Below, one piece after another: positions 8,045 through 15,494 of a stretch of 35,126 nt of DNA (the stretch's first letter is position 1; each line of letters starts with the position of its first letter). Source of the DNA: a virus. The notes below the pieces were generated by a model. That model did no database searches, was not told where the DNA came from, and saw only the letters and a program-made list of their open reading frames with translations. The stretch lies in the IMG/VR virus record IMGVR_UViG_3300000517_000006, positions 1 to 35,126 of that record, one strand, 5' to 3'. A program made the translations under genes and the position numbers.

Positions 8045-8388
8045 GTGTCTCTCCTTTCTATATCGTCTTCGTCGCAAGCTGTGCCATATTGAACTTCAAG
8101 AATTCTTACAGGTTTTTTTGTAGGGTTTGAGGCTTGATGCCAAACCCTCTTGCCAATAGAGTATCCGCCTGAATTTTTTTGTAGATGAACTGTGTCTTTC
8201 ATCTTTTTCCATTCTGTATCAATACGCACAGTTCCGTCAAGCACATACCAATACTCAGAACGATTAAAATGGCGTTGAAACGAAAGCGATTTGCCTGGAT
8301 CTATTTCTAGTTCTTTTACTTTGTATCCGATTTCTGGTTCATGATTGAGGACTCTATACCATCCCCAAGGTCTAGTTGTATTTTTCAT
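8041..8388 (-). CDS. Cupin, mannose-6-phosphate isomerase type II-like (115 aa)
   Basis: A single-domain cupin resembling the C-terminal domain of bifunctional mannose-6-phosphate isomerase/GDP-mannose pyrophosphorylase. The signatures are RPWGWYRVL (residues 6-14), PGKSLSFQRHFNRSEYWYVLDGTV (near 32-55, cupin motif 1) and a second conserved histidine in KRVWHQASN near 84. Expected role is sugar-phosphate isomerisation feeding GDP-mannose-type donors; alone it may be a nucleotide-sugar 3,5-epimerase-like or sensing cupin. A perfect T4 late promoter ends 6 bases before its ATG, so it heads a late sub-operon covering the following minus-strand genes. Confidence 0.75.
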   Translation of the reverse strand: MKNTTRPWGWYRVLNHEPEIGYKVKELEIDPGKSLSFQRHFNRSEYWYVLDGTVRIDTEWKKMKDTVHLQKNSGGYSIGKRVWHQASNPTKKPVRILEVQYGTACDEDDIERRDT

Positions 8389-8394
8389 CAGGTG

Positions 8395-8402
8395 TATTTA
8401 TA
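8395..8402 (-). promoter_or_regulatory. Perfect T4-type late promoter TATAAATA
   Basis: An exact TATAAATA on the minus strand in the 16-base gap between the pyruvyltransferase and cupin genes, 6 bases before the cupin ATG. By T4 late spacing the start site would be one base before the ATG, so the mRNA would have essentially no leader. It implies late expression of the downstream glycan genes. Confidence 0.75.
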
Positions 8403-8404
8403 GG

Positions 8405-9172
8405 TTAAGAAACTATATCTAAAAATTTACGATAAAATTCTTTGTTCAAATTTCTTGATTCAGTTAAGAAATCATAATCTATTCTATTTGAAGTTTGTAG
8501 AGGAGTATCATTTATATTTTGTAAAAACAACGGAGGATTTTTAAAGTGATCAAATTTTACACTCCAACTTACTACTTGAACATTTTTTCCTAATAGTTGT
8601 GCCCAATATGCTCCGTGATAACTATCTGTAATTATTGTTTTGTGAGATCCTATAAATTCTAACGCTTTTTCAAAATCTATTTCGTTATTGTACATAATAG
8701 ATTTGTCTTGAGTGTTTTCAATTTTAGTTTTAAATTTGTGTAGAAAATAGCCTACTTCTTGTTTTTCTTCGTAAGTTTTATCGAATGCAGCGTGCATACA
8801 ACTTGCACAAGGAAGATATAGATCTTCGTATCCTGCTACAAAATCTCGAATACCAATTAAATTACATTGATATATCCAGTCTGGAAAAAACACTTTTCCT
8901 TTTGATTTTTGAATATGTTTTCTTCCAAAATTATGACCTATACTCCACAGAACGATTTTTTTTGGATTTTTTTTGATTAGATCTTGTATGTGCAACTGAA
9001 ATTTTTTATGTATTAATCCGCCGCCGCCTACTACAAGAATATTAGAAGATAGCAGAGATTTATTGTGCATTAATTCTTGAGAATTACAGTTTGGAAAATG
9101 GAAGTATCGGCTAGGGTTCGATAAATAATCACCTATATTGTTTGTAACTTTTCTATGTACTTCAGTTATCAT
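8405..9172 (-). CDS. Polysaccharide pyruvyltransferase-family protein (255 aa)
   Basis: Looks like the polysaccharide pyruvyl transferase family (CsaB/WcaK-type), which adds ketal pyruvate to surface glycans. Evidence: NILVVGGGGLIHKKF (residues 44-58), KKIVLWSIGHNFG (71-83), NLIGIRD (104-110), and the late signature KTIITDSYHGAYWAQLLGK (178-196), where the family has a Ser/His pair. The protein is short (255 aa) for this family, trimmed at the N-terminus. The ATG overlaps the upstream GT by 11 bases. Base composition is clearly AT-rich, like its neighbours in the island. Confidence 0.7.
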   Translation of the reverse strand: MITEVHRKVTNNIGDYLSNPSRYFHFPNCNSQELMHNKSLLSSNILVVGGGGLIHKKFQLHIQDLIKKNPKKIVLWSIGHNFGRKHIQKSKGKVFFPDWIYQCNLIGIRDFVAGYEDLYLPCASCMHAAFDKTYEEKQEVGYFLHKFKTKIENTQDKSIMYNNEIDFEKALEFIGSHKTIITDSYHGAYWAQLLGKNVQVVSWSVKFDHFKNPPLFLQNINDTPLQTSNRIDYDFLTESRNLNKEFYRKFLDIVS

Positions 9173-9737
9173 AATATTTTCTTAGATGATTTGTATAATG
9201 TAATATGTATGCGTTGTCCATGTGTTTTGGCTGACTACAGTTCCATTTTAAAGGTAATTCTTGTAAACCTTCGACCATTTCAGACAAAATCCATATAACA
9301 TGTCCATTGTCGCCCGAAGGCTTCACTTTAAATTTGCCTGGTACTTTCTTCGGTCTTCTGTTAATTAATTCATTATGAAAATACTTTCTAACACTGTCGT
9401 TACGATAAATCATAAAGCCGGCATTAGGTCTGCCACTTACGCCGTTTACATAGTAAATACTGTTTTCGTTAAGCACAGATTCTATAGGAGGTGTATGTGG
9501 TAGTATTTCGCAATCTGCATCAATAGCGACAAAGGCATCATGTGATTCTTCGTATTGATTTAAAGTGTAATGTTTTTTCCAAGTCCATTCATTGTTTGTT
9601 TCGCCTTCTCGCAAAGGTAGATTGTCAATAACATAATCATAACCGTGTTTTTTACAATACTGTTTTTGACTATCAATACATTTCTGCCATTTTTTTACAA
9701 AATTAGGTGATGCAGAACAAGAGACTATAATTTTCAT
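9162..9737 (-). CDS. Small GT-A glycosyltransferase-like protein (191 aa)
   Basis: A compact nucleotide-diphospho-sugar transferase-like protein. MKIIVSCSASPNF is the first strand, HDAFVAIDADCEILP (about residues 65-79) holds the DxD, and GRPNAGFMIYRNDSVRKYF (101-119) matches the usual substrate-binding block after DxD. The C-terminus includes PLKWNCSQP and ILHYTNHLRKYY, with a histidine suited to metal binding. At 191 aa it is short for the fold but all key elements appear. The start overlaps the methyltransferase stop as ATGA. Confidence 0.65.
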   Translation of the reverse strand: MKIIVSCSASPNFVKKWQKCIDSQKQYCKKHGYDYVIDNLPLREGETNNEWTWKKHYTLNQYEESHDAFVAIDADCEILPHTPPIESVLNENSIYYVNGVSGRPNAGFMIYRNDSVRKYFHNELINRRPKKVPGKFKVKPSGDNGHVIWILSEMVEGLQELPLKWNCSQPKHMDNAYILHYTNHLRKYYDN

Positions 9738-10288
9738 TGTTTTTCGACAAAAAACACGTAATTAAAAACCTTTGCGTTTTCCTTTACAGGTTCTCTCCAG
9801 AATTCGTTTACAATTTTAACATCCATGTTATAAAGAATTTTTTCTCTCCAGAAATCTGGTTGTTCTTGAATCAAATGTGCGTTCCTGCCGTCCGGTAATA
9901 AAGTAGGAGAAGCAGAAGTATGTATATCGAGATAAGCAGCTTTTGAAAACAGTTTATATATGTCTTTTAAATTTATATCTAGAAAATCTGGTTCTATGTG
10001 CTCTAACACGTCCATTGAAATAAGAACATCATAAACACGTTTAGGATATTTGCAATAATGTTCTACACACGGATCGTAACCATGAACTAGAGGATAATCT
10101 TTTGATAGATATTTTACTAAACTACCTGAACCGCAACCGTAATCAATAATACTTGAAGGATTGTAAGTCGAAAGAAATTCTGGTATGTTAAATAGCTTTG
10201 GAACTTTGCGCCTGCTGTTTTTGCCCATCTTATTAGAACCATGCAACTGTTCTAATTGTTTTTTATAGCTATCAGTAAGTTGTGGCAT
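9734..10288 (-). CDS. SAM-dependent methyltransferase (184 aa)
   Basis: Class I SAM methyltransferase: motif I is SSIIDYGCGSGSLVKYL (residues 45-61), the post-I acidic residue is in VHGYDPCVEHY, and the motif II/III region is YDVLISMDVLEHIEPDFLD (88-106). A later block, LLPDGRNAHLIQEQPDFW, is shared in my memory with phage methyltransferases near sugar genes. In this operon it most likely methylates a sugar or polysaccharide end, but small-molecule or protein targets are possible. The ATG overlaps the sulfotransferase stop by 17 bases. Confidence 0.75.
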   Translation of the reverse strand: MPQLTDSYKKQLEQLHGSNKMGKNSRRKVPKLFNIPEFLSTYNPSSIIDYGCGSGSLVKYLSKDYPLVHGYDPCVEHYCKYPKRVYDVLISMDVLEHIEPDFLDINLKDIYKLFSKAAYLDIHTSASPTLLPDGRNAHLIQEQPDFWREKILYNMDVKIVNEFWREPVKENAKVFNYVFFVEKQ

Positions 10289-10871
10289 TATGTTTTTTCC
10301 AGTGTTCTTTTTTTAATTCGAAATGAGGAGATAAAAAGTCAATTAACTGTAAAATGTTGTCTTTATCAATGTCATATTCAATAAAGTTTTTTGAATTACG
10401 AAAATAATCTCTTACGTTATTAAAATGATTTAACCTCATTTCTTTCCAAAAGTGTATTAACTCTTCGATATTTTTTAAACCTAAAGCAGAAATTGAACGT
10501 TTTGCAAAAGAAGGTTTTGATCTATGTTTTAACCTACTTTTAATCCAATCGTCTTCGTTTCTTAATTGTAAAATAAAATAACTATCAGGGTATTGTTGAT
10601 GCAATTGTTTAAAGTATTTGTTTGCTTCTAAGTATCGGTTTTTATTAGACAAAATCATATCTATTAAACAATCTGCTGTTTCTAAATTTGTTAGCAAAGG
10701 TAAATTGTTTTTAAAATTTTTATCTATAATATTAGCAATATTTTCTTTTTTATTTTGTCTTTTACAATGATGATAACTTACATAGCCGCTGTCTATAAAC
10801 AATCGATGCAGCGAAGTAGTAGCAGTTTTATTAAACCCAATAAAAAAAACTTTAGGTCTAGAGTGTTGCAT
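10272..10871 (-). CDS. Sulfotransferase-family protein (199 aa)
   Basis: PAPS-dependent sulfotransferase-like. The 5'-phosphosulfate loop is KVFFIGFNKTATTSL (about residues 7-21), and the 3'-phosphate region is FILQLRNEDDWIKSRL with the Arg and Ser expected of the family. Its likely job is sulfation of a glycan built by the neighbouring enzymes. I start it at the ATG at 10871, since extension to 10886 begins with a TTG codon. This start lies inside the last codons of uvsY (stop at 10858), so the gene is co-transcribed and coupled with the recombination operon. It marks the upstream edge of the glycan island. Confidence 0.75.
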   Translation of the reverse strand: MQHSRPKVFFIGFNKTATTSLHRLFIDSGYVSYHHCKRQNKKENIANIIDKNFKNNLPLLTNLETADCLIDMILSNKNRYLEANKYFKQLHQQYPDSYFILQLRNEDDWIKSRLKHRSKPSFAKRSISALGLKNIEELIHFWKEMRLNHFNNVRDYFRNSKNFIEYDIDKDNILQLIDFLSPHFELKKEHWKKHNATTY

Positions 10872-11313
10872 CTTCCATTCCGGCAACTCGAAGTTTCACA
10901 ACATTAGTAATCTGCCACTGCTTCTGATCCAATGCCTTCAAAACGCCAAGCCACTTGTTTCTTATAAGAGCAAAATCGTTGATTATCTTTTCATAATCAA
11001 CAACATCTGCTTCACCGTCTACATACTTTTCAACATCACGACTGCTTAAAGCTCTCTGATAGTTTTCAAGATACTGACGAAAAAAAGAACTGCGCAGGCG
11101 ACGCAGTTCTATATTAAGGTATTCAAGGATAGCCTCAAGTTCCTGAAGTTGATTGAAACGATGTTCGATTATGCCAGGCATAGAAGCAGAAGCCCGTTCT
11201 ATATTGCCTGCAAGTTTGACTTCTTCTCTCGCTTCAACAAGTTCGTTCTCAAAGAATCGAATTGCTTCAGGAATCTTTTCGATGTTGCGTGAGACTTCTG
11301 AGTACCAACCCAT
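10858..11313 (-). CDS. uvsY: UvsY-like recombination mediator (151 aa)
   Basis: Probable UvsY, the T4 mediator that loads UvsX onto gp32-covered single-stranded DNA. It is about the right size (T4 137 aa), rich in charged helices, and ends in FALIRNKWLGVLKALDQKQW, resembling the C-terminal helix region of UvsY. Position supports this: it follows uvsX and the 72 aa gene in the same operon, starting at a TAATG overlap. The N-terminal part (residues about 1-90) is long and helical with little direct similarity that I can see. The assignment rests on length, context and C-terminus. Confidence 0.7.
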   Translation of the reverse strand: MGWYSEVSRNIEKIPEAIRFFENELVEAREEVKLAGNIERASASMPGIIEHRFNQLQELEAILEYLNIELRRLRSSFFRQYLENYQRALSSRDVEKYVDGEADVVDYEKIINDFALIRNKWLGVLKALDQKQWQITNVVKLRVAGMEDATL

Positions 11314-11531
11314 TAAAAGTCCTCGTCATCATAGTCATCGTCAATTTCGAGATAGTAGTTGATTGCGTTATCCAACACAGCGTCTGCACCAAGAATAGTC
11401 TTAAATTCTTCGTCATCTACACCATAGTCTGCGAGTAGATCTACAAAGCGTTCTGCTGCAATATCAACCTGCTTTTTGTCGATGTATTCTTTAAACATCA
11501 TCCAAACATCTGCGATCTGACTTTCGTCCAT
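11313..11531 (-). CDS. Small acidic uvsX-associated protein (72 aa)
   Basis: Function unknown. An acidic helical protein (AERFVDLLADYGVDD in the middle) with a very acidic end (EIDDDYDDEDF). Joined to uvsX by TAATG and to uvsY by TAATG, so it is made in step with both. I recall a similar small gene at this place in marine T4-like phages. A role as a modulator of UvsX/UvsY is plausible from context only. Confidence 0.8.
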   Translation of the reverse strand: MDESQIADVWMMFKEYIDKKQVDIAAERFVDLLADYGVDDEEFKTILGADAVLDNAINYYLEIDDDYDDEDF

Positions 11532-12640
11532 TAGCTATCTGTCTCCTCGGTTTCGTCGTTTGAACTATTTATTACGGTGTCTTCAACTTCGATCTCTGGG
11601 TCTTCTTCTTGTGCGTCGGGAATAAGATGAAACTCTTCCATGATCTTATCTAGACAGCCTTCTTCATTTCGCTGCCATTCCTTGCGATACTTTTTGATTT
11701 CTTCACCGTCCTGAGTGACATACAGCAGCTTGTTGCCTGACTTTTCAAGCAGTTCTTTCTTCTCAAAAAGATCCACAAGGCCTGAATAGGGTGACATACC
11801 TTGCTCATAAGGAATCTTAACCTGCACTGCTTCGAAGGGCTTGTTATAACGAGTCTTCATTACCTTACAGGCTGCTCGAATACCCTTGACATCGGAAATC
11901 TTGTTGCCATCTTCGTCTTCCTTCAACTTCAACTTTCTCATAGCAATCACAATAGAAGAAGCATAGATAAATCCTTGACCGCCTGAAATCTTGTCGTCTG
12001 GGTCAAACATATCCTGCGACGCGTAGGTATGATTAGTAGCAACTAAGCCGACGTTGTGCGATCCAAACATGTTAACGCAGTTTCTAACAAGTGCTGTAAG
12101 TGCCTTGGGCTTGCGACCCATATCACCTTTCAAGTCACCCTTGCCAAACTGATCCACATCAGTAGGTGTAAGCAACATACCAAGCGAATCAATAACAAAA
12201 AGAACTTTCGGACGTTCTTCTTCGTTCAAATTCTTATAATCGTCCATAAATGTATGCACAGTCTTGGCAACATCGTCAATCATTGACATATTAAGTTTTA
12301 GTAGTTTCTCTTCTGAAGTATCTACATCAAGAGCTTGTAGCCAAGTTTCATCAAGCGCATTCTCTGAATCGATGAGAACTACAAAGATACCCTGTTCCTG
12401 AGCTTCTTTGATAATATTGCCAGAGCAGATATAACTTTTACCAGCACCGGATTCGCCTGCAAATACTGACACTTTACCAAGCGGAATCCCTTTGTAAAAG
12501 TCTCCTGAAATAAGATAGTTAAGCGCGTAGTTGCCTGTGCCTACCCAGTCTGTTGGATCATTGAAGCCTGAACTCATACCTGAGATAGACTTGGTTAATT
12601 GATTTCTAAATTTTGTTGGATCAAATGCCTTTGTTGCCAT
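11531..12640 (-). CDS. uvsX: UvsX, RecA-like recombinase
   Basis: UvsX is the phage RecA/Rad51-family strand-exchange protein. Walker A GESGAGKS lies at residues 62-69, followed by VVLIDSENALDETWLQ (86-101), Walker B VLFVIDSLG near 144-152, and an L2-like region with ATNHTYASQDMFDP and SGGQGF. The acidic C-terminal tail (EEDPEIEVED...) is typical. Length 369 aa versus 391 in T4. The ATG at 12640 has a strong AAGGAG ribosome binding site. It lies downstream of gp32 across a hairpin at 12670-12688, so its level may be set by read-through from the gp32 promoters. Confidence 0.97.
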   Translation of the reverse strand: MATKAFDPTKFRNQLTKSISGMSSGFNDPTDWVGTGNYALNYLISGDFYKGIPLGKVSVFAGESGAGKSYICSGNIIKEAQEQGIFVVLIDSENALDETWLQALDVDTSEEKLLKLNMSMIDDVAKTVHTFMDDYKNLNEEERPKVLFVIDSLGMLLTPTDVDQFGKGDLKGDMGRKPKALTALVRNCVNMFGSHNVGLVATNHTYASQDMFDPDDKISGGQGFIYASSIVIAMRKLKLKEDEDGNKISDVKGIRAACKVMKTRYNKPFEAVQVKIPYEQGMSPYSGLVDLFEKKELLEKSGNKLLYVTQDGEEIKKYRKEWQRNEEGCLDKIMEEFHLIPDAQEEDPEIEVEDTVINSSNDETEETDS

Positions 12641-12669
12641 TGAGTTCTCCTTGAATAGCCTTTGAAAGA

Positions 12670-12688
12670 GGGGAGTGATTCACTCCCC
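12670..12688 (-). terminator. Hairpin between gp32 and uvsX
   Basis: GGGGAGTG (12670-12677) pairs with CACTCCCC (12681-12688) around a 3-base loop. On the minus strand it is followed by CTCTTTC, a weak T-rich run. It lies in the 61-base gap between the gp32 stop and uvsX. It may partially terminate or stabilise the gp32 mRNA so that gp32 is made in excess over UvsX. Confidence 0.5.
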
Positions 12689-12701
12689 GTATATAGATTT
12701 A

Positions 12702-13727
12702 TTACTGATTCTGACGAGCGCGAATCATTGCGAGAATGTCTTGAGCGTTGCCGCCGCCTTCGCTTTCTTCCGTGCTTTCTTCTGCCTTTGGCTCTGGAGC
12801 AGGTTCAGCTGCTGGTGCAGTGTCTGCTTCTGCCTTGGCAACATCTGCTTCCATGCTTTCTGTTGCAGGAGCAGGAGCACTTTGAGAAGTAGCTGTTGCG
12901 CCTGCGCTGGGTGCCTTGGTTGGATCACCTGTGCGAGCCTGCATGCCAGCTGGGCGGAAGTATTGACTCCAACGATCAGGATCATATGCTTCGCCGTCAA
13001 CAGAAGCTTCAAACATCTCAGTCATAACTTTAACTTCTACCTCGCCTGGACGCTTGGGCAGGAAATCAGTGAGATTATACAAGCCATGTGTGTTAATTGC
13101 GTTCATTTCCTCATCGGAAAGAGGACGCTCACGGCGTGCCCAATTAGAAGTAGAATAGTCTGCATAACCGCCCTTGGAAGTCTTGTTGAGACGGAAGTCT
13201 AAGCCTGCTGTGAAGTCTGTTGGCAGTTCTTCCATGTCAGGATCAAGCAGAGAACTCTTGATAATCTGGAAAATCTGAGGACCAATAATAAAACGACGAA
13301 TTGGATTCTCCGGAGGATTTTCTTCTCCTAGCGGATCCTGTCGAACAAAGCCCTGGAAGATATAAGAACGCTTCTTCCAATACTTGCGACCCATGTCCTC
13401 GAGTGCTGGGTCCTTGAACCATCCACGCACTTCCTGCAGGATCGGGCAGCTTTCTCCATACATTTCCATGCAAGGAACCTGTACCATTACCGGGCGCGAA
13501 TCTGTTTCGCCTTTGACGCCTGCGAAAGGCAGTTTAATCATTAGTCGCTCTGCCCAAAAGAAATCATTAGAGTCGTCGCCATCAGGAAGGAAACGCAGTG
13601 TTGCGGAATCTTCTTCCTTCATATTCCAAAATGGGTAGATTGCGTTGTCGCCGGGCCCGGCAGAGTTGCTTGATGAACGATTTTCCTGCTCTTTCAGTCG
13701 AGCGCGAATTTCAGCGAGAGATGCCAT
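12702..13727 (-). CDS. gp32: gp32 single-stranded DNA-binding protein
   Basis: Phage gp32 coats single-stranded DNA in replication and recombination. The N-terminal LAEIRARLKEQ (residues 4-14) resembles the cooperativity arm, NAIYPFWNMKEEDSATLRFLPD (28-49) opens the OB fold, and KYWKKRSYIFQGFV (115-128) is a DNA-binding strand. The C-terminus (about 260-341) is Ala/Pro/Glu-rich and acidic, as expected for protein contacts, ending LAMIRARQNQ. The T4 zinc site is degraded: only C86 and C94 correspond, and no third Cys or His is nearby. Ribosome binding site AGGAGG is perfect. One early and two late promoter matches lie upstream. Length 341 aa versus 301 in T4. Confidence 0.93.
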   Translation of the reverse strand: MASLAEIRARLKEQENRSSSNSAGPGDNAIYPFWNMKEEDSATLRFLPDGDDSNDFFWAERLMIKLPFAGVKGETDSRPVMVQVPCMEMYGESCPILQEVRGWFKDPALEDMGRKYWKKRSYIFQGFVRQDPLGEENPPENPIRRFIIGPQIFQIIKSSLLDPDMEELPTDFTAGLDFRLNKTSKGGYADYSTSNWARRERPLSDEEMNAINTHGLYNLTDFLPKRPGEVEVKVMTEMFEASVDGEAYDPDRWSQYFRPAGMQARTGDPTKAPSAGATATSQSAPAPATESMEADVAKAEADTAPAAEPAPEPKAEESTEESEGGGNAQDILAMIRARQNQ

Positions 13728-13765
13728 AGTTTTGCCTCCTATTGTATGCCTATGTGCTTAGTGCC

Positions 13766-13772
13766 TATTTAT
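13766..13772 (-). promoter_or_regulatory. Late promoter core ATAAATA upstream of gp32
   Basis: ATAAATA on the minus strand, 38 bases before the gp32 ATG and downstream of the -10 box of the early promoter. It would give a leader of about 33 bases containing AGGAGG, allowing late synthesis of gp32. Confidence 0.65.
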
Positions 13773-13786
13773 GTAGCACATTTTTT

Positions 13787-13814
13787 ATTATACATGATGT
13801 GCTAAACATGTCAA
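13787..13814 (-). promoter_or_regulatory. Consensus sigma70 early promoter for gp32-uvsX-uvsY
   Basis: Minus strand: perfect TTGACA (13809-13814), 16-base spacer, perfect TATAAT (13787-13792). It is in the gap between the 549 aa gene and gp32. This is the expected strong early promoter for gp32, uvsX, the 72 aa gene, uvsY and possibly the glycan island beyond. Confidence 0.85.
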
Positions 13815-13816
13815 GA

Positions 13817-13823
13817 TATTTAT
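13817..13823 (-). promoter_or_regulatory. Second late promoter core ATAAATA upstream of gp32
   Basis: GATAAATA on the minus strand, immediately upstream of the -35 box of the early promoter. Together with the site at 13766-13772 it gives gp32 two late-type matches around one early promoter. Confidence 0.5.
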
Positions 13824-13832
13824 CTAAGAAAA

Positions 13833-15482
13833 TCAAACGCCTGCAAGATTTTTTAATCTTTCAAAATCTTCGTCGGTGTCTGGTTCTTCTTCGTTGTCGT
13901 CGCAGCCGCAGCCTTCCTCTAAGCCGTCCAGTTGCTTATATACCTGATCTACCATAGCAGAAATATCGCTTGATCCTAGTTCTTCTGCGCCTGCGTGCAT
14001 ATCTGCTACATCTCGAATCGCAGATACTATTTGATCGTTATCATACTGACTGAATAGGCGTTTTAGAGTCTGTCTTTTTTCCATTCTTGCAAAGATCGTT
14101 CTCGCAAGGTCTTCTGAATCTATACCTTCACGAGTGATTTTCCTATTGCCAGAATATTGTTCAAAGGTTTGATTTACTTTTTCAATAAATTGCTTTGCAG
14201 TTTCGATATACGATTCGCCATAGTCTTTCTCAACACCTGTGAGAACTGCTGTTTCACCTCTTGGCCAGGAACCTGTTTCTTTGTCATAGTAAGAAAGAAT
14301 AAACTCTGTGATTGGCAGTTGTTGTTCTGACTCTTCTCTGTCTTCTGAAGAAACAGATTCTACATCTTCTGGGTCTGCAGTTTCAATGCCATCTGGCGTT
14401 TTTACGATTATTTCGCCGTCTTCTTCGCCATAATACATACCAGTTTTATTTTTTGATTTGATATGAACATCATCACCTACCTGCATCTCTTCTTCAAGCG
14501 AGTCTGGTGTGATTTCATCTGGCTGTGTTTTTTCGCCAATCAATCTATAGATATACGGAAACACATCTTGAAGTTCTTCGTTAAACTGCCTAATAGTGAG
14601 TTCATCGATCCAGTTAGATTTTACATCTTCAGGAACTTCTTCAAGATTGACATTCTCATAGTTTTCCGCTATTTCGCTATACCTGCTTGACTTTTGAATA
14701 TCTGCGATTTCTCTTTTGACATCTTTGATTCTGCCTTCGATAATATCATTGTATTGAGAAAGGCCTTCTGCCATTACTCGAGAACGACCGAGATAGGTTT
14801 TAAACTTTCTCAACTTGCCAAGTTCTTCCGATAGTCCAACAATGTGCTTGCCAAAGTCATCATAGGGATTGCCGCCTTCTGCCACATGACGAGCCATTGC
14901 TCTCGCACCTGCTAAATGCCTATAAGGATATTTGAATCTCTCGCCCTCGGCAGACTCAATGTATATCCTGTCTATTGAACGAGTGCGTGAAGCAGGATCT
15001 TCTTCATTTACACCTTTTCTGTGTCGAATGTTTATTCTTGCGTTTCCAATGTTTTGATAGGAAACTCTGCTGGTTCCCCAGAGCTTGGACTCACTCATTG
15101 TTGAACTCCCTGATTTCTTAGCAAGAAACTGATAGTCTCTTCTATCAAGATTTGATTTTGTTATGTTGCGTGTGTCGAATTGAAGTAGGCGTTTTTTAGC
15201 AAATGATCGCAGTTCTCTCAAAAAATCATACCAGCCTTCTCTCACAGAATCTGGTTCGCCTTCCACAAAGTTGTTAGTATACATGACACTTACTCGGTCT
15301 TCGTCTAAGCTCACACTTACCCTGCCTAAACTTGCGCCGTTTGTTTTATAATCGAAATCATAAAAACGAGCAAGAGCAGGTTCATCAGTGACCTTGCCTT
15401 CATCTGTGCCGATTGTGACAGAAGGAAATCTTCCTCTTATTTTATTGAAAAGATCCTCTGCTATAGTGTCAAGATTCTTCAT
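13833..15482 (-). CDS. Virion-type conserved protein of unknown function (549 aa)
   Basis: Not assigned, but of a type I recall as virion-associated in marine T4-like phages. The N-terminus MKNLDTIAEDLFNKIRGRF resembles T4 capsid-targeting peptides, with IAE at residues 7-9. Residues about 220-290 are helical and charged. Around 340-380 (MQVGDDVHIKSKNKTGMYYG ... GEIIVKTPDG) there is an SH3/KOW-like beta segment. The C-terminus has a GCGC pair and the acidic ending DEDFERLKNLAGV. A late promoter core ends exactly 5 bases before the ATG and overlaps the gp17 stop, so expression is late and the mRNA should be leaderless. It could be an internal head protein; unproven. Confidence 0.75.
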   Translation of the reverse strand: MKNLDTIAEDLFNKIRGRFPSVTIGTDEGKVTDEPALARFYDFDYKTNGASLGRVSVSLDEDRVSVMYTNNFVEGEPDSVREGWYDFLRELRSFAKKRLLQFDTRNITKSNLDRRDYQFLAKKSGSSTMSESKLWGTSRVSYQNIGNARINIRHRKGVNEEDPASRTRSIDRIYIESAEGERFKYPYRHLAGARAMARHVAEGGNPYDDFGKHIVGLSEELGKLRKFKTYLGRSRVMAEGLSQYNDIIEGRIKDVKREIADIQKSSRYSEIAENYENVNLEEVPEDVKSNWIDELTIRQFNEELQDVFPYIYRLIGEKTQPDEITPDSLEEEMQVGDDVHIKSKNKTGMYYGEEDGEIIVKTPDGIETADPEDVESVSSEDREESEQQLPITEFILSYYDKETGSWPRGETAVLTGVEKDYGESYIETAKQFIEKVNQTFEQYSGNRKITREGIDSEDLARTIFARMEKRQTLKRLFSQYDNDQIVSAIRDVADMHAGAEELGSSDISAMVDQVYKQLDGLEEGCGCDDNEEEPDTDEDFERLKNLAGV

Positions 15483-15487
15483 ATAAG

Positions 15488-15494
15488 TATTTAT
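15488..15494 (-). promoter_or_regulatory. Late promoter core ATAAATA overlapping the gp17 stop
   Basis: Minus strand TGATAAATA: the last base of the gp17 TGA is the first A of the promoter. Exactly 5 bases separate it from the ATG at 15482, putting the predicted start site on the A of the ATG. Confidence 0.75.

Noticed and set aside
9120-9127. GATAAATA late-promoter match on the plus strand
   Set aside because: Lies inside the pyruvyltransferase-like gene with no plus-strand gene downstream; probably chance.
12675-13202. 175 aa open frame on the plus strand
   Set aside because: Antisense to the well-supported gp32; Cys/Leu-rich composition typical of a shadow frame, no ribosome site.
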